Source: Psychrobacter jeotgali
GTDB lineage: Bacteria > Pseudomonadota > Gammaproteobacteria > Pseudomonadales > Moraxellaceae
NCBI RefSeq assembly: GCF_904846315.1
Contig: NZ_CAJHAF010000001.1
Coordinates: 1,426,001 to 1,490,000, forward strand
DNA length: 64,000 bases
Reading direction: 5' to 3'
The translations under genes and the position numbers were made by a program. A model generated the notes under the pieces. The model was not told the origin of the DNA. It did no database searches and saw only the letters and a list, made by a program, of their open reading frames with translations. Shown here in pieces: positions 34,872 through 43,828 of this stretch (positions are counted from its first letter, which is position 1; every line of letters starts with the position of its first letter).

Positions 34872-34898
34872 AGGAGACCCAATAAGGTCTCTTTTTTA
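34872..34898 (+). terminator. rho-independent terminator of lipA
   Basis: GGAGACC and GGTCTC form a 6-bp GC-rich stem with loop CAATAA, followed by six T residues. Confidence 0.85.
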
Positions 34899-35078
34899 TT
34901 AGCGCCAATTAGCAAAGTAGTTATCCTAATTAGGTAAGATAATGCTATATTTTAAATATAGCTTTATTCTCAATTATCTAAGATTATTTGCTTAGGCTTT
35001 GGTTCATACTAAGTTGACAGTCAGGTAAATATCATAAATTAATAACCCTGTACCCTCTTATTAAAGAAGGATTGACCG

Positions 35079-35552
35079 ATGAGCAGTAAATTTATTCCAC
35101 AACAAGGCTCTTGCTCCTGTTATAGCAATACTTATACTATTAATCATACCCCTATTGAACGCTTTATTTGCCACTGCACTATTTGTCAAGAATATACTGG
35201 TCAGGCTTATAATGATGTGACAATTTTACTCAAGTCAGATGTAGATGACTTAAACTTGATTAGAACCAAGTTTCGCCGCTGGAAACTACCGCCCAATATT
35301 AGCCGAGGGCTTTGTACTCGCTGTAATAAACCTAGTATAGAGAAAGCAGTGGGTGGCAATCTGATCCTGATACCTACGAGCAATTATCCTGATGTAACCG
35401 CCTTGCCCAAGCCTACTATGCATCTATTTTATAATCGGCGTGTTGAGGATATAGAAGACAACTTGCCCAAGTATAAGGGTTTTATACAAAGTCAGGCCAT
35501 GATAGTAAAAGCTCTTGCGCAGGGTATGTATAAAAGAGTGGCTAAACGTTAG
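35079..35552 (+). CDS. GFA-domain (CENP-V/glutathione-dependent formaldehyde-activating-like) zinc protein
   Basis: A 157-residue protein with the zinc-ligand pattern of the GFA fold: Cys12 and Cys14 (GSCSCY), Cys31-Cys33-Cys36 (CHCTIC) and Cys79-Cys82 (CTRC). Proteins of this family bind zinc and often use thiol adducts, but most have no proven substrate. Here the C-terminal half (FYNRRVEDIEDNLPKYKGF) is typical of small, standalone members. AAGAAGGATTGACCG before the ATG is a good ribosome binding site. It stands alone between two strong terminators. Confidence 0.85.
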   Translation: MSSKFIPQQGSCSCYSNTYTINHTPIERFICHCTICQEYTGQAYNDVTILLKSDVDDLNLIRTKFRRWKLPPNISRGLCTRCNKPSIEKAVGGNLILIPTSNYPDVTALPKPTMHLFYNRRVEDIEDNLPKYKGFIQSQAMIVKALAQGMYKRVAKR

Positions 35553-35609
35553 TGGCTGTATTTAGAACCTATATCTAGAGTTTAAGTTTAAAATCTAAGA
35601 CTAGAATAT

Positions 35610-35649
35610 AAAAAGGGTGAGTAACAGATAACCGTTACTCACCCTTTTT
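35610..35649. terminator. bidirectional terminator between GFA gene and TRAP operon
   Basis: AAAAAGGGTGAGTAAC and GTTACTCACCCTTTTT pair perfectly over 16 bp with an 8-nt loop, serving the two convergent units. Confidence 0.93.
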
Positions 35650-35693
35650 ATTTATACCTTTAGTAGTCTCATAAATCGTTCAAAACTAACGCT

Positions 35694-37787
35694 TTATACT
35701 ACTAAAGTCGGCGTTGGCTTGCCACTGGTTTTTATATTCCAAACCGCAATCATCAATACTATAAACCCGCCTATTAACCCGGTAGTTATCTCAGGGTAAA
35801 TGAGCAGCAACGCACCAATCGCTAATATGGCACGGGTTACCGGATTCATAACACCTCTAAAAAAACCTTCCAAGGCTACACTTAAAGCGATAACTCCGGT
35901 CACAGAAGTCACCACCACCGTCACGATATCAACAATAGGAGGTAGCGGGAAATCTTTTGCCGTCACCGCCAACCCTGTAGGATCTATCATCAGCATGGTT
36001 GGGTTGTAGATAAACATAAAGGGCACGATAAATCCAGCTAGCGCTAGTTTTAGCGACAAGAATCCTGTCTTCATCGGATCGCCGCCTGATATACCTGCAC
36101 CTGCAAAGGCGGCGAGACAGACTGGCGGGGTAATATTAGCAAAAATACCGAAGTAGAAGACAAACATGTGCGCCGATAAAATAGGAATATCAAATCCAGC
36201 CAAAGCCGGTGCGGCCATGGTGGCGGTAATAATATAGGCTGGAATAGACGGCAGTCCCATCCCGAGCACCATTGACGCTAGCATGGTTAAAATAAGGGTG
36301 AGAAATAATGATCCTGCCCCCAAGGTTACGATAGATGAGGTCATTACCGTACCAAAGCTGGTTAAACTCACTACCCCAATAATCACCCCGACCACCGCAC
36401 ACGCTGCCATTACCGCTAGTGATTGGCGAGCGCCATCTTCTAAAGCACCCAAAATATCACTAACCCCCATACGGGTTTCTTTACGCAGCATACTAATTAC
36501 CACGGTAAAACCAATAGTATAAGCAGCAGCGTAACCTACAGGGACGTTTTTAATTAACAAGTAAATCAAAAACACAATAGGCAGTAACATATGTCCGCGT
36601 GCTTTTAATACATCCTTGACTCGAGGTAAGCTTTCCTTGGCAATACCCTTTAAGTCGCGGCGTCCAGCACGGAAATGCACTTGCGCAATAACGCCTAAAT
36701 AATAAAGCACGGCTGGCAATAAGGCGGCCAAAGCAATGGTGCTATAAGGCAAGCCTGTGGTTTCTGCCATAATAAAGGCACTGGCGCCCATAATAGGCGG
36801 CAATATTTGCCCGCCGACTGATGCACTTGCTTCTACCGCTCCGGCAAAATCTTTATGATAACCGACCTTTTTCATCAAAGGAATAGTAAAAGCACCGGTG
36901 CTAACGACGTTTGATAAGGCTGAACCATTAATACTGCCCATAAAGCCGCTGGAGATTACTGCTACTTTGGCAGGCCCGCCTTTTTTGTCCCCTGCCAGCG
37001 CCAAGGCTAAATCGTTAAACAGCTGCCCCATACCGGAACGCGCTAAAAACGCCCCAAATAGAATGAACAAAAAGATAAAAGTTACCGACGCACCGATAGC
37101 AACAGAATATAAGCCTTCGGTCTTTAAAAACAATTGACCAAAGATATCGCCCATATCATAAGGGCGTGTCAGTAAGCGATCAGGCATAAAGTCGAAATGA
37201 CTAACAAACGGATAAGCCAAAAATATCGATGCCAATATGGGCAAAATCCAGCCGGTAATTCGGCGACTACCTTCAAGTACACAAATCACTGTGATAATAG
37301 AAAATATCACATCAACTTGATTGGCCATACCGCCACGCGAGGTGACAATATCTTGATATTCATAGATAAGGTAGCTCATCCCTGATAAGGACAACGCAAA
37401 CCAAATCCAATCGTACCAAGCCACACGCTGGCGACTACTCTTTTTACTAGCCGGAAAAATCAAAAATATAAGGGCAAAACCAACGCCTACGTGCACGGAG
37501 CGCTGTAATAATGCAGGCATCGGATTAAAAGTGATATATAAATGAAAGAGGGAATATAAGATACAAATCCCAGCGATAAAATATTTGACTGGACCTTGGG
37601 TGATTTGGCGAGTAATTGATTCACGGTCGTACTTTTCTAATATAGCTTGATTGTGAGCCTGTACTTCAAGCTCAGTATCAACATGGGTATCCGCTTGGTC
37701 GGGGGAATGAATAGACTCGTCAACCCTGTTATCTGACATTGCTGCCATATTATTCACATTATCATGATCCGTCACTTGGGAGCTCAT
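35694..37787 (-). CDS. TAXI-type TRAP transporter fused permease (DctQM-like)
   Basis: The 697-residue integral membrane protein is the fused small and large permease of a TAXI-TRAP transporter, which imports organic acids with a sodium or proton gradient. About 17-18 hydrophobic segments are visible. The large-permease signatures are present: RSGMGQLFNDLALALAGDKKGGPAKVAVISSGFMGSINGSALSNVVSTGAFTIPLMKK (in parts), GGQILPPIMGASAFIMAE and GMGLPSIPAYIITATMAAPAL. The polar N-terminal 50 residues are acidic. It overlaps the DUF1850 gene by 26 bp, indicating tight coupling, and is the last gene of the operon. Confidence 0.94.
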   Translation of the reverse strand: MSSQVTDHDNVNNMAAMSDNRVDESIHSPDQADTHVDTELEVQAHNQAILEKYDRESITRQITQGPVKYFIAGICILYSLFHLYITFNPMPALLQRSVHVGVGFALIFLIFPASKKSSRQRVAWYDWIWFALSLSGMSYLIYEYQDIVTSRGGMANQVDVIFSIITVICVLEGSRRITGWILPILASIFLAYPFVSHFDFMPDRLLTRPYDMGDIFGQLFLKTEGLYSVAIGASVTFIFLFILFGAFLARSGMGQLFNDLALALAGDKKGGPAKVAVISSGFMGSINGSALSNVVSTGAFTIPLMKKVGYHKDFAGAVEASASVGGQILPPIMGASAFIMAETTGLPYSTIALAALLPAVLYYLGVIAQVHFRAGRRDLKGIAKESLPRVKDVLKARGHMLLPIVFLIYLLIKNVPVGYAAAYTIGFTVVISMLRKETRMGVSDILGALEDGARQSLAVMAACAVVGVIIGVVSLTSFGTVMTSSIVTLGAGSLFLTLILTMLASMVLGMGLPSIPAYIITATMAAPALAGFDIPILSAHMFVFYFGIFANITPPVCLAAFAGAGISGGDPMKTGFLSLKLALAGFIVPFMFIYNPTMLMIDPTGLAVTAKDFPLPPIVDIVTVVVTSVTGVIALSVALEGFFRGVMNPVTRAILAIGALLLIYPEITTGLIGGFIVLMIAVWNIKTSGKPTPTLVV

Positions 37788-38334
37788 GGCAAAAATCCTT
37801 TTTAAATCTATCCATTAAACTATAGGCTTTGGGTGTAATGGCTATCTCGGAATAATCCGGCACCCATTGGTGAATCAGAATTCGCTGGTCGCCATAATTA
37901 AGCTCACCTTTAGTAAGCCTTGACACTACCCAATTAAGCTTAGGCAGTTTCTCATCGATTTGATAGCCTAAATAGCCTGGTTTTTGGATGGGTGCAAGCG
38001 CTTCGGTCGATGGCGTCCCTGCCCCAAAAGCTTGAAAATAAGTAGTGGTTAACAACAGCCCATCATCTTTACGTTGATACTGCTCCTCCCACCACTGCTT
38101 TTCTACCGAATGCATCCAGCGCAGCTCAAAGTCGGCTTCAACGAAATAACAGACCGTTTTGCCTGATCCTTTAAAGCCACTATCGCCCTCAGTTTGTACT
38201 TCGATGACCGACTGGCGGCTAAACACTGCCCATAGTATAAAGATAACTAGTAGTATAAAAACAACTAACGCAACAATTAATGCTGCGCTAGGGAACGAGG
38301 ATAACCACCAGCGTTTATTTAGCGGCTTGTTCAT
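37762..38334 (-). CDS. DUF1850 domain protein of TAXI-TRAP operon
   Basis: A 190-residue protein with one N-terminal membrane helix (LIVALVVFILLVIFILWAVF) and a DUF1850 domain, recognised by ELRWMHSVEKQWWEEQYQ, TYFQAFGAGTPS and GYQIDEKLPKLNWVVSR. DUF1850 genes are commonly placed between the solute-binding and permease genes of TAXI-TRAP systems, as here, and are thought to help assembly or gating; no biochemical role is proven. It overlaps both neighbours (20 bp with the binding protein, 26 bp with the permease), so all three genes form one transcript. Confidence 0.88.
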   Translation of the reverse strand: MNKPLNKRWWLSSFPSAALIVALVVFILLVIFILWAVFSRQSVIEVQTEGDSGFKGSGKTVCYFVEADFELRWMHSVEKQWWEEQYQRKDDGLLLTTTYFQAFGAGTPSTEALAPIQKPGYLGYQIDEKLPKLNWVVSRLTKGELNYGDQRILIHQWVPDYSEIAITPKAYSLMDRFKKDFCHELPSDGS

Positions 38335-39355
38335 CGTAATACTTTTTGGCGCCCGGATGAATAGGCGCTACCATGCCGACGTTAGCGGTATCTAAGCTGA
38401 TATCGTTAGCCGCTTGGTGGGCTGTTTTTAGACCATCCAAGTTCTCAAATAGTGCTTTGGTAAGCTTATAACCGTCATCTTCAGACAGATCAGAGCGCAC
38501 CATTAAAGCGTTCATAATAGCGGCGGTTGGGATAGCTGTTTCGTTACCATAAGTGCCTACAGGTATCTCAAAGGTCTTGAAATAAGGCTTGGTGGCGATG
38601 ATCTCATTAAGCTTATCTTGATTAATAGTGATTAACTGCAAATCTAAGCCCTGCTCAAGCTCCATCAATGATGAGTTAGGCAGACCGCTACTAAAGAACG
38701 CCGCTTCAATTTTGCCCGCTTTCATACCATCAGCAGCTTCAGCGAAGCCTAAATAGTCTACTTCCACATCATCATAAGTAATGCCAAAGCCTTCCAATAG
38801 AGTACGAGCGTTGACTTCAGTGCCTGAACCTTGGTCGCCTACTGCAATACGCTTACCGCGCAAATCTTCAATATTTTTGATACCAGAATCTTTGGTAGTG
38901 ACAACTTGCACTACATTAGGATACAACACGGCAATTTGTTGAATATTACTTATCGGCTGATCAAAGTTATTTTCACCAACCACAGCATCAGTAACGACAT
39001 CGCTCAGTGCCAGTACCATATCGACTTTACCTTGGGTTAGCAGATTGACGTTTTCAACAGATGCGCCGGTGGTCTGGGTTTTTGAGTTAACCCCAAAAGT
39101 TTTGGCATAAACCTCTGATAATGAGGTACCAATGATATTATAAGGACCTGATGCACCGCCGGTTGCGATAGTAACGAACTTGGTATCGAGCTTGTCGCTA
39201 GCGGTAGATGATGGCGTTGATTGTGTTTCTGATTCGGTGGTCACCGCTGGATCAGAGGCTGTCGCCGTTTCATTATCAGTATCTGAACAAGCAGTGAATG
39301 CTAAGCTAGAGGCTAGCATAGCTACGATTAAAGAGGTTTTGTTGGTAAGCTTCAT
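38315..39355 (-). CDS. TAXI-family TRAP transporter solute-binding lipoprotein
   Basis: This 346-residue protein captures the substrate in the periplasm for the TRAP permease. A lipoprotein signal peptide is visible (IVAMLASSLAFTAC, lipobox LAFTAC with Cys23), followed by a Thr/Ser-rich linker. The TAXI domain begins FVTIATGGASGPYNIIGTSLSEVY and contains QTTGASVENVNLLTQGKVDMVLA, RGKRIAVGDQGSGTEVNART and the C-terminal HPGAKKYYDE. TAXI proteins usually bind glutamate, 2-oxoglutarate or related acids; the ligand is not predictable here. First gene of a three-gene minus-strand operon. Confidence 0.94.
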   Translation of the reverse strand: MKLTNKTSLIVAMLASSLAFTACSDTDNETATASDPAVTTESETQSTPSSTASDKLDTKFVTIATGGASGPYNIIGTSLSEVYAKTFGVNSKTQTTGASVENVNLLTQGKVDMVLALSDVVTDAVVGENNFDQPISNIQQIAVLYPNVVQVVTTKDSGIKNIEDLRGKRIAVGDQGSGTEVNARTLLEGFGITYDDVEVDYLGFAEAADGMKAGKIEAAFFSSGLPNSSLMELEQGLDLQLITINQDKLNEIIATKPYFKTFEIPVGTYGNETAIPTAAIMNALMVRSDLSEDDGYKLTKALFENLDGLKTAHQAANDISLDTANVGMVAPIHPGAKKYYDEQAAK

Positions 39356-39975
39356 TGATTTCTTCCTTGATAAAATAAACTAACTTTAGAAAATGAGGAG
39401 CAAGCATAATATGCTCTTATCACCCTAAATACTCTGTGTTCTCCTAAACTATACAACCTTTTGATTAAGACAATATATAAGCTACTCCTTGCCTTATATC
39501 TATAATAACATTTTAATTGACATATAAGCGTTAATACACGGTTTCACTATGCGAAACTATGTTTCATCATCTCACTATTTAAGCAGAATATAGATATCCT
39601 GTAAACCTTTATCCACTTATAATGGTCAAAAAGATGCTTTTAAGCAAATTGTTTTATCTCGATAACAACATCAACTACCGCTGGTACCCGTCTTAATAAA
39701 GCTTCTAACCATTTAACACCTTTAAACATCTACTCCTATAGTCTGACCCTATGCTCTCTTAACTGGCTAAGAGTATTTATAGTCGTAGCAGGCTATAATA
39801 ATTGCACTTCTTTTATTTTGAATAGATTACCGTTTAACTAGGACAACAATAAATAAGCTGAGTATAAACGCTCTGGTTTGTTACTATAAATCATATTATT
39901 GCTTGCATAGCTTTTACTATCAGGGCTAGAACTGCAGTTAAAACAACTTTTAAGAGAAGTCTTCAAGGGAATATA
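39356..39975. promoter_or_regulatory. long divergent control region between TRAP operon and amidohydrolase
   Basis: 620 bp without a gene, AT-rich throughout, the longest gene-free stretch outside the CRISPR region. The clear structure is the palindrome at 39541-39557, listed separately. No open frame has a ribosome binding site, and I see no tRNA or terminator-like hairpin. Confidence 0.55.
39541..39557. promoter_or_regulatory. palindromic operator candidate, IclR-like
   Basis: GTTTCACTATGCGAAAC has 5-bp arms GTTTC/GAAAC around a 7-nt centre, the pattern of many IclR-family operators (GTTTCGC..GCGAAAC type). A further half-site, ATGTTTCAT, follows at 39559. It lies between the divergent TRAP and amidohydrolase units and could control either. 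Confidence 0.45.
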
Positions 39976-41727
39976 ATGTTACTAAACACTTTATCCAAAC
40001 CTACTTTGCTAAGCCTAGCAGTTATAAGTGTCATCGGTTGTACGGCAACTCAGACAGCGACTCATTCAATGACTCAAACTACCTCTGGTCAAGCAACGGT
40101 TTATTACAACGGCGATATCATTACTATGGAGGGTGAGCAGCCACAGATGGTCGAGGCTTTGGTTACTCAAGCAGGCAAGATTGCTTATGTTGGCAGCTTA
40201 AAAGACGTCCAAAATAAATATAAAAATGCCGCGCAAATAGACTTACAAAACCAAACGCTACTACCAAGCTTTATCGATCCACACAGCCATTTCGGTATGG
40301 TATCGAACACTATGGGTCAAGTCGATCTGAACCCGCCCCCTATTGGTAATGTCGATAATATCGACAAAATGCTGCAAGCGCTAAAAGCTTACAAAGAAGA
40401 TAACAATATTGCTGATGGCGAATGGATATTTGGTTGGGGCTATGATGAGACCCAGCTTGCTGAGCAGCGCCATCCGACCAAAAATGATATCGATAAAGTA
40501 TTGCCTAATAATCCCGTTTATTTGCAGCATACCAGTGGTCATATGGGGGTAGCCAACTCCAAGGGCCTCGCCGCTATGAATATCAGCGCCGACAGCGAAG
40601 CGCCGGCTGGTGGTAATATTGCCCGTATGCCGGGCAGCGATGAGCCTAGTGGTTTGGTACAAGAAACTGCCATGTATCCGTTTATGTACAATCTGCTGCA
40701 GATACTAGAACCTAAACAAGCTGAGTTTTTTGAGCAGACCCAAGACTATTATGCTGAGAGTGGCGTGACTACCGCCCAAGATGGCTCAACCACCCGTGAC
40801 GCGATTAAGTTTTTTCAATCACAAGCAGATGCCGGTAAACTTAAAATCGATTTGGTGTCTTTAGCAGGCGCGAGCGATTTGGATGAAAACTTAGCGGATG
40901 AAAACTTTAGGTGGAAAACCTATCAAAACGGCTTTAAAGTCCAAGGTACCAAAATCATCGGTGATGGCTCGCCCCAAGGTAAAACCGCTTACTTTACTCA
41001 GCCTTATCTGACACCAGTTGAAGGCTGCGCGCGTGATTGCCGCGGATTACCTAGTCTCAGTCAAGATGAGATGAACGCGATGTTTGTGAAGGCTTATGCG
41101 CGTGATAATCAGTTGTTTATTCACAGTAATGGTGATGCCTCAATCGATATGATTATCAAAGCCCATGAACATGCCATCGAAAAAACCGGACAAGACGCTG
41201 ACAAAGACCGCCGTATTGTACCGGTCCATGCTCAGTTCGTTCGCCCTGATCAGCTAGAGACGTTCAAAAAATATAAAATGGTACCGTCGTTTTTTACCAA
41301 TCACGCTTACTTTTGGGGCGATGTCCACATCAAAAACTTAGGCGAAAAACGTGCTAACTTCTTAAGTCCGATTGCCACCGCTGATAAAATGGCCATTACC
41401 TATACCAACCATTCCGACGATACGGTAACGCCTTTAGATCCTTTATTCTCAGTATGGTCAGCAGTCAATCGCACCTCGCGCTCAGGTAAAGTCATCGGTG
41501 CCAATGAACGAATCACGCCTTATCAAGCCCTCCAAGCTATTACCACCAATGCTGCTTACCAGTATTTTGAGGAAGATAGCAAAGGATCACTGACGCCCGG
41601 CAAGTTGGCTGATTTGGTTATTTTAGATAACAACCCATTAACCGTTGATGCGAATAATATTCGTGATATAAAAGTTATTAGAACCATTAAAGAAGGTAAG
41701 ACTATTTATGAGCGCCCCAAATCATAA
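39976..41727 (+). CDS. exported YtcJ-like metal-dependent amidohydrolase
   Basis: The 583-residue protein belongs to the Amidohydro_3 (YtcJ-like) family. A signal sequence ends in SVIGC, a lipobox with Cys22, so it is probably a periplasmic or outer-membrane lipoprotein. Metal ligands are seen in FIDPHSHFG, the GWGYDETQL and GVTTAQDGSTT segments, KIIGDGSPQGKTA, LFIHSNGDASIDM, VPVHAQFVRPDQLETF and the C-terminal ITTNAAYQYFEEDSKGSLTPGKLADLVILD. Substrates in the family are mostly unknown amides or lactams. It is followed after 48 bp by a lipase-like gene in the same direction, so they may form an operon. Confidence 0.9.
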   Translation: MLLNTLSKPTLLSLAVISVIGCTATQTATHSMTQTTSGQATVYYNGDIITMEGEQPQMVEALVTQAGKIAYVGSLKDVQNKYKNAAQIDLQNQTLLPSFIDPHSHFGMVSNTMGQVDLNPPPIGNVDNIDKMLQALKAYKEDNNIADGEWIFGWGYDETQLAEQRHPTKNDIDKVLPNNPVYLQHTSGHMGVANSKGLAAMNISADSEAPAGGNIARMPGSDEPSGLVQETAMYPFMYNLLQILEPKQAEFFEQTQDYYAESGVTTAQDGSTTRDAIKFFQSQADAGKLKIDLVSLAGASDLDENLADENFRWKTYQNGFKVQGTKIIGDGSPQGKTAYFTQPYLTPVEGCARDCRGLPSLSQDEMNAMFVKAYARDNQLFIHSNGDASIDMIIKAHEHAIEKTGQDADKDRRIVPVHAQFVRPDQLETFKKYKMVPSFFTNHAYFWGDVHIKNLGEKRANFLSPIATADKMAITYTNHSDDTVTPLDPLFSVWSAVNRTSRSGKVIGANERITPYQALQAITTNAAYQYFEEDSKGSLTPGKLADLVILDNNPLTVDANNIRDIKVIRTIKEGKTIYERPKS

Positions 41728-41775
41728 CTTACTATAATAAAAAACAATTCTTAAAACTTAAACAAGGAAGCCTTT

Positions 41776-42750
41776 ATGAGCACCACTGATAAGAGCAATA
41801 ATCAAAGCAGCACTGAGCAAATCACTTCTTCTGATAATACTCATTATTTACACCATAGCTTTTTTGAGCCGACCGATAGCGATACGGATGTCAAAGCAAC
41901 CTTGCTAATCGTGCACGGTATGATGGAGCACGGCGGGCGCTATGCCGACTTTGCGCAGTTTTTGGCAGATAATGGTATCGCAGTCGCCACTTACGATCAG
42001 CTCGGTCATGGGCAGACGGTCAAATCCTCTGATGAATTTGGCTTTTTTGGTCGTGAGCATCCCATGCAATCGTTGCTAAAAGACGTCATTATCATGGCAG
42101 ACAGCTTAAAATCTCGTCATCCCCAGGTACCACACTTTATAATGGGACATTCAATGGGCTCATTTATTGTGCGTAATGTCCTCAAGCATCATGCCCAAGA
42201 CTTTGCAGGCGCTATTATTATGGGCTCCTCAGACGCCAATCCGTTGATTAAACTACTGATGCCGCTTAACAAAATATTAGCCAAAGCTGCACCCCGCAAG
42301 CCCAACCCTTTATTTGCCAACATCATGAATAAAATTCTTAATAGCAAGCTGGATAATCGTATCTCAGACTCTGAGCATGCTTGGTTAAACGAAGATCCGG
42401 CGGCTATTGAAGCTTATGAAGCCGATCCTTTAACCGGTTTTGATTTTACTAATAATGGTTTTTTGACCTTATTCGCCTTGATGCAATCCAGTCTCCATAA
42501 AGGCTGGGCGAAAACTATTACTAAAGATTTTCCCATGCTATTTGTCAGCGGCGAGAATGATCCTATCGGTGATATGGGCCGCGGTATTCGTAAAGTTATT
42601 GGTAATTTAGAGAAACAAGGGTTTAAAAATATAGATGAGCAGCTTTATCCGAATATGCGTCATGAGCCCCTGCATGAGCAAAACCATAGTATGGTCTATA
42701 ACGATATTTTAAACTGGATAGATAACTATATTGATGCCGACCAGGCTTAG
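41776..42750 (+). CDS. alpha/beta hydrolase, monoacylglycerol-lipase/lysophospholipase type
   Basis: A 324-residue alpha/beta hydrolase (Hydrolase_4 type). Characteristic parts are the oxyanion-region LLIVHGMMEHGGRYADFAQFLADNGIAVATYDQLGHGQT, the nucleophile elbow GHSMGSFI, the acid in FVSGENDPIGDMG and the catalytic His in NMRHEPLHE. This pattern is typical of bacterial monoacylglycerol lipases and lysophospholipases. No signal peptide is present, so it is likely cytoplasmic. AAGGAAGCCTTT before the ATG is a strong ribosome binding site. It may be co-transcribed with the amidohydrolase. Confidence 0.9.
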   Translation: MSTTDKSNNQSSTEQITSSDNTHYLHHSFFEPTDSDTDVKATLLIVHGMMEHGGRYADFAQFLADNGIAVATYDQLGHGQTVKSSDEFGFFGREHPMQSLLKDVIIMADSLKSRHPQVPHFIMGHSMGSFIVRNVLKHHAQDFAGAIIMGSSDANPLIKLLMPLNKILAKAAPRKPNPLFANIMNKILNSKLDNRISDSEHAWLNEDPAAIEAYEADPLTGFDFTNNGFLTLFALMQSSLHKGWAKTITKDFPMLFVSGENDPIGDMGRGIRKVIGNLEKQGFKNIDEQLYPNMRHEPLHEQNHSMVYNDILNWIDNYIDADQA

Positions 42751-42882
42751 AGTCTATTTGCTAAACTCAGTCAAATTAGCGACAATAGTTCGGGTGGTTT
42801 TTTATCTTTAAAACCGTTTATTGCGCTGGATATGGCACTAAAATTTTAATTCATTGCTAGCTCATTACTTTTAGGGATTTTT

Positions 42883-43704
42883 ATGTCACTGCAACAAACT
42901 ATCGAACAAGCTTTTGAGAATCGTAACGATTATAGTCCCGCCAATATGCCACAAGATGTGCGCGCGGCTATTGAGCAAGTGCTAGAACAACTTGATAACG
43001 GTAGCTTGCGAGTCGCTGAAAAAAAGGCTGGCGAATGGGTGGTCAATCAGTGGGCCAAAAAAGCGGTGCTATTGTCTTTTCGTCTCAATGATAACTACGC
43101 CATGCCAGCCGGTGAGCATGTGCAGTTCTATGACAAGGTACCGACCAAGTTTGCAGGCTGGACCGAAGCACAGTTCAAAGCAGCAGGCATACGTGTAGTC
43201 CCTCCAGCGGTTGCGCGTAAAGGCTCATATATTGCCGCTGGCGCAGTACTTATGCCCTCTTATATCAATATCGGTGCCTATGTCGATCAAGGTGCGATGG
43301 TTGATACTTGGGCAACGGTGGGCTCATGTGCACAAATCGGTAAAAACGTCCACCTATCAGGCGGTGTCGGTATCGGCGGCGTCTTAGAACCGCTACAAGC
43401 TAACCCTACTATCATTGAAGACAACTGTTTCATCGGCGCACGCTCTGAGATCGTTGAAGGCGTCATCGTAGAGGAAGGCGCCGTTATCTCGATGGGCGTT
43501 TACATCGGACAATCAACCCGTATCTATGATCGTGAAACCGGTGAGATTCATCGTGGACGAGTACCTGCAGGCTCAGTAGTGGTGCCGGGCAGCTTACCAT
43601 CGAAAGATGGCAGCCACAGCTTATACGCTGCTATTATCGTCAAAAAAGTCGATGCCCAGACTCGTGCTAAAACAGCGGTAAATGAGTTACTGCGTTTAGA
43701 CTAG
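42883..43704 (+). CDS. dapD: 2,3,4,5-tetrahydropyridine-2,6-dicarboxylate N-succinyltransferase DapD
   Basis: DapD transfers succinyl from succinyl-CoA to tetrahydrodipicolinate in lysine and diaminopimelate synthesis. The 273-residue protein has the N-terminal helical region ending [10 protein letters not shown] and a left-handed beta helix of hexapeptide repeats, including [48 protein letters not shown] and [23 protein letters not shown]. The length equals E. coli DapD (274). Terminator downstream at 43732. Confidence 0.97.
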   Translation: MSLQQTIEQAFENRNDYSPANMPQDVRAAIEQVLEQLDNGSLRVAEKKAGEWVVNQWAKKAVLLSFRLNDNYAMPAGEHVQFYDKVPTKFAGWTEAQFKAAGIRVVPPAVARKGSYIAAGAVLMPSYINIGAYVDQGAMVDTWATVGSCAQIGKNVHLSGGVGIGGVLEPLQANPTIIEDNCFIGARSEIVEGVIVEEGAVISMGVYIGQSTRIYDRETGEIHRGRVPAGSVVVPGSLPSKDGSHSLYAAIIVKKVDAQTRAKTAVNELLRLD

Positions 43705-43731
43705 GTTTATTGCTTAAAAAGGGTAGCGCTT

Positions 43732-43770
43732 AAAAAGCCGACTTGATAGCAGGTCGGCTTTATTGGTTTT
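43732..43770 (+). terminator. terminator of dapD
   Basis: AAAGCCGAC and GTCGGCTTT form a 9-bp perfect stem with a 10-nt loop, followed after six bases by TTTTTT. Confidence 0.75.
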
Positions 43771-43828
43771 TTAGCTTTTAGATTCATGGCATACTGGCTA
43801 TTTTTATGCTCTTATCAAGGGATTTGAT

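Noticed and set aside
39356..39975. Possible tRNA or small RNA gene in the 620-bp gap
   Set aside because: No tRNA arms, no terminator hairpin with a T-run and no strong promoter pair could be made out by eye.
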